Assembly: GCF_003172895.1 (NCBI RefSeq)
Contig: NZ_QGKL01000042.1
Location: 496,001-560,000 of the forward strand
DNA length: 64,000 bases
Source of the DNA: Leucothrix arctica
GTDB lineage: Bacteria; Pseudomonadota; Gammaproteobacteria; Thiotrichales; Thiotrichaceae
Direction of reading: 5' to 3'
The translations under genes and the position numbers were made by a program. The notes under the pieces are model-generated. The model did no database searches. It had not been told where the DNA came from and was given only the letters and a program-made list of their open reading frames with translations. Of the stretch, positions 60,736 through 64,000 are shown piece by piece; the stretch's first letter is position 1; the number at the start of each line of letters is the position of its first letter.

Positions 60736-62568
60736 TTAATGATCTTTAGTTTTGGTTGAATCGCGCCATAACAAAGCAGCTCCTATGCAAGCAGCAATAA
60801 CAGACGCGGCAAAAATTGCTATCTTCGCTGCCGCTAAATCCATTTCAGATTCGAACGCCTCGCCAGCAAAAAATATGGACATGGTGAAACCAATCCCTGC
60901 TAAAGCTGTAGCGCCAATCAACTGACGCCAAGAATAGGTGCCGGGTTTACTGGCGATGCCGGTTCGTACAGCTAATGTCACGGCGGCGATCATTCCTATG
61001 GGCTTACCGATGACTAAACTGGCCACGATTGCCAGCATCAGGCTCGAATGAGTACCGACCACATCCATTGATATTACAACGCCGGCGTTCGCCAATGCAA
61101 AAAGCGGCAGAACTACGTAGCTTGATCGGGTACCGACTTGTCTTAGCAGTCGGGCGGCAGGTGATTCCAGTCGGTTATGCACAGTATCAATTGCGTTGAG
61201 CGCGGGCAAAGAAGGCCCGTCGCGTAACACGTCACCACCGTAGCGCATGTCTGCGGCGAGAATAGCATTCGCTTGTGCGACCAGTGCCTTGAGGTTTGGC
61301 GGTGGTCTGGTTGGGATAAAAATTGCCAGTATGACTCCGGCCAGAGTGGCATGCACTCCAGCCGCATAAATGAAAACCCACAGCAGGACGCCAACAAATA
61401 CGTACGGCGAAAGCCTGTAAACGTGAGCACGATTAAGCAATGCAAGCACGCCTGTAGCCGCGGCTACAGAAATAAGGTAAGTAATTTGTAAATCAGATGA
61501 ATAGAAAATCGCGATAACCAGAATTGCGCCGATGTCATCGACCACCGCAGCAGCGGTCAAGAATACGCGTAGCTCCACTGGGACCCGTGAACCTAATACC
61601 GCAATCACTGCAATTGCGAAGGCGGTGTCCGTTGCCATTGGAATGCCCCATCCAGACGCCCACGGCCCGTCAGGAATGAGCAAGGCATACAATAGTGCTG
61701 GAACCACCATACCACCTAATGCAGCTGCGATTGGTAGTGCAGCTGTGCGGTGATTTGTGAGATGCCCCACGGTAAATTCACGCTTGATTTCCAGACCGAC
61801 GACCAGGAAGAAAAACGTCAGTAATCCATCATTGATCCAATGATGGATTGACATTCCGAACGAGAGATTGCCGAGCGTAAACCCCAAAGGTTGCTGCCAT
61901 AACTCGGTAAACGCACTGCCTAATGATGAATTGGTAAGAATAACGGCCAAAATCGTCGCCAGCAGTAACAGCAACCCAGCGGATGGCCCCCACCGCAGAA
62001 AATCCAGGGTAGCTAGTCGGGAGCGCTGACCAGGCATATGAAGCATTGCGTCACTCAGAGCATGTTGATCCCAAGGCCCTTCGTAGCGACGGTCATCAAT
62101 GAAAAATGTGGGTGTAACCAATACACCGCTTGCCTCTGCGCTATTGATATCACTGTCCACCCTGGCACGGATATCTGCGTCGTTTGTGTCGGGTATTCCC
62201 GATTCGTTCGGCGTTTCCAGTGACGAAGCGACTACTTGCAAATCATTTTCGGTTAGTGGATTGGAGCGCGACATCAGTGCTACATGCATTGTCCAGAATT
62301 GTTCGTTGTCGGTCGTCCGCTCTGTTAATTCCGCGGCACGACGCGCTATGTCGCTGTCCACCAACGGCCGATGCCGAAAAACGTAGCGCAGGCGATCTCC
62401 AAACTGATCGCGTAACCCTGCGATTACATTATTGACAGCTCGGCAGTTCGGGCAGCCATAGCTTCCATATTCGACAAGCGTGATCTCCGCATCCTCGGGA
62501 CCGAGAACATGATCAATCTGCTGATCGACAGGCCGATCAAGTCTGTTGCTTCGCTCGCCCGGAATCAT
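60736..62568 (-). CDS. nhaA: thioredoxin/DsbA-like domain fused to NhaA antiporter
   Basis: 610 aa. Residues about 15-185 form a DsbA-like thioredoxin fold with active site Cys39-Pro-Asn-Cys42 and a cis-Pro loop in VLVTPTFF. Residues about 190-610 are a complete NhaA antiporter with MATDTAF and AVVDDIGAI carrying the ion-binding Asp residues. No signal peptide stands before the thioredoxin domain, so it should be cytoplasmic and could tie antiport to redox state (inference). The DNA looks more GC-rich than the first half of the window. Ribosome site: AGGA at 11 bp. Confidence 0.92.
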   Translation of the reverse strand: MIPGERSNRLDRPVDQQIDHVLGPEDAEITLVEYGSYGCPNCRAVNNVIAGLRDQFGDRLRYVFRHRPLVDSDIARRAAELTERTTDNEQFWTMHVALMSRSNPLTENDLQVVASSLETPNESGIPDTNDADIRARVDSDINSAEASGVLVTPTFFIDDRRYEGPWDQHALSDAMLHMPGQRSRLATLDFLRWGPSAGLLLLLATILAVILTNSSLGSAFTELWQQPLGFTLGNLSFGMSIHHWINDGLLTFFFLVVGLEIKREFTVGHLTNHRTAALPIAAALGGMVVPALLYALLIPDGPWASGWGIPMATDTAFAIAVIAVLGSRVPVELRVFLTAAAVVDDIGAILVIAIFYSSDLQITYLISVAAATGVLALLNRAHVYRLSPYVFVGVLLWVFIYAAGVHATLAGVILAIFIPTRPPPNLKALVAQANAILAADMRYGGDVLRDGPSLPALNAIDTVHNRLESPAARLLRQVGTRSSYVVLPLFALANAGVVISMDVVGTHSSLMLAIVASLVIGKPIGMIAAVTLAVRTGIASKPGTYSWRQLIGATALAGIGFTMSIFFAGEAFESEMDLAAAKIAIFAASVIAACIGAALLWRDSTKTKDH

Positions 62569-62650
62569 CCGTAAGGATCCTGATCAAGGAGGAGAGAGTT
62601 CATGCTCGGCATATTTGCACTCCGGTTGTTAAATGATGAGGGATGGCTAC

Positions 62651-62965
62651 TCAGTGTTCATGCAGCCGTCCGAGAGTGCTGCTCAGCAGATGTTCCAGCT
62701 TTTGCGCGGCTCCATTCACCGCCTGATCGAGCGTCGCGGCATGGTCCGTCACCGCCACCGGTTGGAGGCCTTTGAGACGGGCTTCCAGCATGCAGCGTTG
62801 GTCTTGTTGTCCGCTCTTGTCGCCATTCTCGTCACTCAGATGAACTTCCACTCGGGTGACCCGTTCACTGAAATTCTCCAGCGCTTGCTCGATGGTAGCG
62901 GATACTTGGGCAGCCAGTGACTCGGTGCCGTTGATATGGACGTCGGTGTTGAGTTGGATCTTCAT
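62651..62965 (-). CDS. HPF/RaiA-like ribosome-associated factor
   Basis: 104 aa, beginning MKIQLNTDVHINGTESL, with EVHLSDENGDKSGQQDQRCMLEARLKG, the beta-alpha fold of short hibernation factors. Family members bind the 30S decoding site and store inactive ribosomes in stress. AGGAGA ribosome site. It is 82 bp upstream of the thioredoxin-NhaA gene on the same strand. Confidence 0.85.
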   Translation of the reverse strand: MKIQLNTDVHINGTESLAAQVSATIEQALENFSERVTRVEVHLSDENGDKSGQQDQRCMLEARLKGLQPVAVTDHAATLDQAVNGAAQKLEHLLSSTLGRLHEH

Positions 62966-63023
62966 GAGATTCTCCTGTGGGGTTGTGGATATACGGAATG
63001 TTCTTTATTTCTTGAGGCTAGGT

Positions 63024-63230
63024 TCACTTTCTTTTTTTCCCGATGACCCATCCCATGAAGCCGGCAATCACGGCGATAAGCAAGATCGGCAACCATATTC
63101 CGCCATATCCACCCATCCCCATCATGCCGTAACCGCCTTGGTGCATGTCGGCCAGTGCGCTGGTCGTCACACCACTTCCACCTATCCAGACGGCAACGTT
63201 CAAGTACTTGCGAAGGTTCATGCGTTTCAT
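63024..63230 (-). CDS. small Gly/Met-rich membrane protein
   Basis: 68 aa. A signal-like N terminus (about 1-28, ending in SALA), a Gly-Met-rich segment MHQGGYGMMGMGGYGG, then a membrane helix (about 45-62) and a KKRK tail. AAAAGGAG ribosome site. Met-rich segments can bind copper, and the lost metal ATPase in this island would fit, but this is speculation. Family unknown. Confidence 0.65.
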   Translation of the reverse strand: MKRMNLRKYLNVAVWIGGSGVTTSALADMHQGGYGMMGMGGYGGIWLPILLIAVIAGFMGWVIGKKRK

Positions 63231-63398
63231 GGTTAACTCCTTTTAAGGGTTTAATATTCTTTTTATACAGACCTATCTTTTAAGCGTCTGTACGCCATCG
63301 AACAGAGCTATCCATTTGGAAAGGAGTAATGACTGATATGTTCGACTGAGTAATGTGACATACTTTATGCTCTTTACCCCGCCGTAATAAGGCTCCGA

Positions 63399-64000
63399 AT
63401 GTCAGTTTCCACTGATCCAAAACAAAACCACTTGCTGGCCTCATTACCTGTGGAAGACTTTAAACGCATTGAATTGCATTTGAAGTTAGTTACATTCAAG
63501 TTAGGGGATGTGCTGCACGAATCGGGAGGCAGCATTCACGCTGTCTATTTCCCCATCACCGCGATTGTGTCAAAGCTCAACCTGCTGGCCGATGGTGGTT
63601 CTGCCGAGATTGCCGTAATCGGTAATGAAGGTGTCGTTGGTATGGCGCTGTTTATGGGTGGTGAAACGACCACTAACCGAGCGGTGGTTCAGAGCGCTGG
63701 AATAGCTTATCGCCTGTCCAGCAAAATAATTAAAGACGAATTCACTCGCGGCGGCCCCATGCAGCATTTGTTACTGCGCTTTACGCAGGCGCTGATGACA
63801 CAAATGACGCAGACTGCGATATGTAACCGGCACCATTCTGTTGACCAGCAACTGTGCCGGTGGTTATTACTCAGTCTTGACCGTCTGGCTTCAAATGAGT
63901 TGGTGATGACTCAAGAACTGATTGCCAACATGCTGGGCGTACGCCGCGAGGGTGTCACTGAAGCGGCAGGCAAACTTCAACAAGCAAACCTTATTGCCTA
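63399..64000 (+). CDS. Crp/Fnr-family transcriptional regulator (cut by window end)
   Basis: About 200 aa are visible from ATG 63399. The cyclic-nucleotide-like domain begins KLVTFKLGDVLHESGG and contains IGNEGVVGMALFMGG. The C-terminal part has CRWLLLSLDRL and the helix-turn-helix MTQELIANMLGVRREGVTEAAGKLQ. Its recognition helix (VRREGVTEA) differs from that of FNR, so it reads a different site. This subtype is common in aquatic and soil proteobacteria. The stop codon lies outside the window. Upstream AAGG serves as a ribosome site. Confidence 0.88.
   Translation, partial: MSVSTDPKQNHLLASLPVEDFKRIELHLKLVTFKLGDVLHESGGSIHAVYFPITAIVSKLNLLADGGSAEIAVIGNEGVVGMALFMGGETTTNRAVVQSAGIAYRLSSKIIKDEFTRGGPMQHLLLRFTQALMTQMTQTAICNRHHSVDQQLCRWLLLSLDRLASNELVMTQELIANMLGVRREGVTEAAGKLQQANLIA

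Overview
The window reads as a chromosomal segment of a moderately low-GC, probably aquatic, gammaproteobacterium. It opens with the start of dksA beside a tRNA-Gly/Cys/Leu cluster, and it carries gammaproteobacterial-type pntAB, acnA, fumC, nhaA, hflKC, cfa and FNR-like genes. I cannot name the genus. No integrase, transposase, phage gene or CRISPR array was seen.

Layout. 1-1.6 kb: 5' end of dksA (minus strand) and six tRNA genes. 1.9-4.4 kb: a YbeL/DUF1451-like helical protein, a SpoIIAA-USP fusion, a small protein and a Spy-like lipoprotein. 4.8-9.8 kb: three oleate hydratases. 10.1-17.1 kb: aldehyde dehydrogenase, alcohol dehydrogenase, pntA, pntB and NAD(P)HX repair enzyme. 17.2-19.6 kb: a duplicated beta-helix lipoprotein. 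20.2-32.3 kb: tandem universal stress protein (USP), a giant cyclic beta-1,2-glucan synthase and phosphoketolase. 32.4-37.6 kb: an outer-membrane barrel with a decayed neighbour, an FNR-like regulator and a MacAB-like ABC exporter. 37.6-42.3 kb: a kinase fusion, a USP and a FixJ-type two-component system. 42.6-48.1 kb: cfa, second copies of the Spy-like and DUF1451-like genes, an SDR, a USP and carbamate kinase. 48.3-54.6 kb: GNAT acetyltransferase, acnA, fumC, nhaA. 54.6-64 kb: a P-type ATPase remnant, hflCK, a membrane hydroxylase, a host-attachment-type protein, an acetoin reductase-like SDR, a PRC-barrel protein, a ferritin-like protein, a thioredoxin-NhaA fusion, an HPF-like factor and a Crp-family regulator cut by the window end.

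The most striking observation is a 39-40 bp sequence element repeated at least 11 times clearly, plus three weaker copies. It always lies upstream of a gene and always points toward it. It is two direct repeats (left CTAAGTAnTTTCCnCA, right TACGTAnAnCnCCGAAT) spaced 21-22 bp. Several copies have a -10-like hexamer exactly 15 bp downstream. The left half resembles rhizobial FixJ sites, and the window encodes a FixJ-family response regulator whose recognition helix is close to that of FixJ. FNR-type boxes (TTGAY-N4-RTCAA) precede two USPs, the acetyltransferase/acnA block and the host-attachment-type gene, and an FNR-like protein that keeps the FNR DNA-reading residues but lacks the cluster cysteines is encoded in between. 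Together these suggest a stress or low-oxygen/energy-limitation regulon concentrated in one region, joining USPs, membrane-lipid modification (oleate hydratases, Cfa), fermentative or redox-balancing enzymes (phosphoketolase, ADH/ALDH, transhydrogenase, carbamate kinase), ion homeostasis and envelope glucan synthesis. The functional theme is inference; the repeated element is visible directly.
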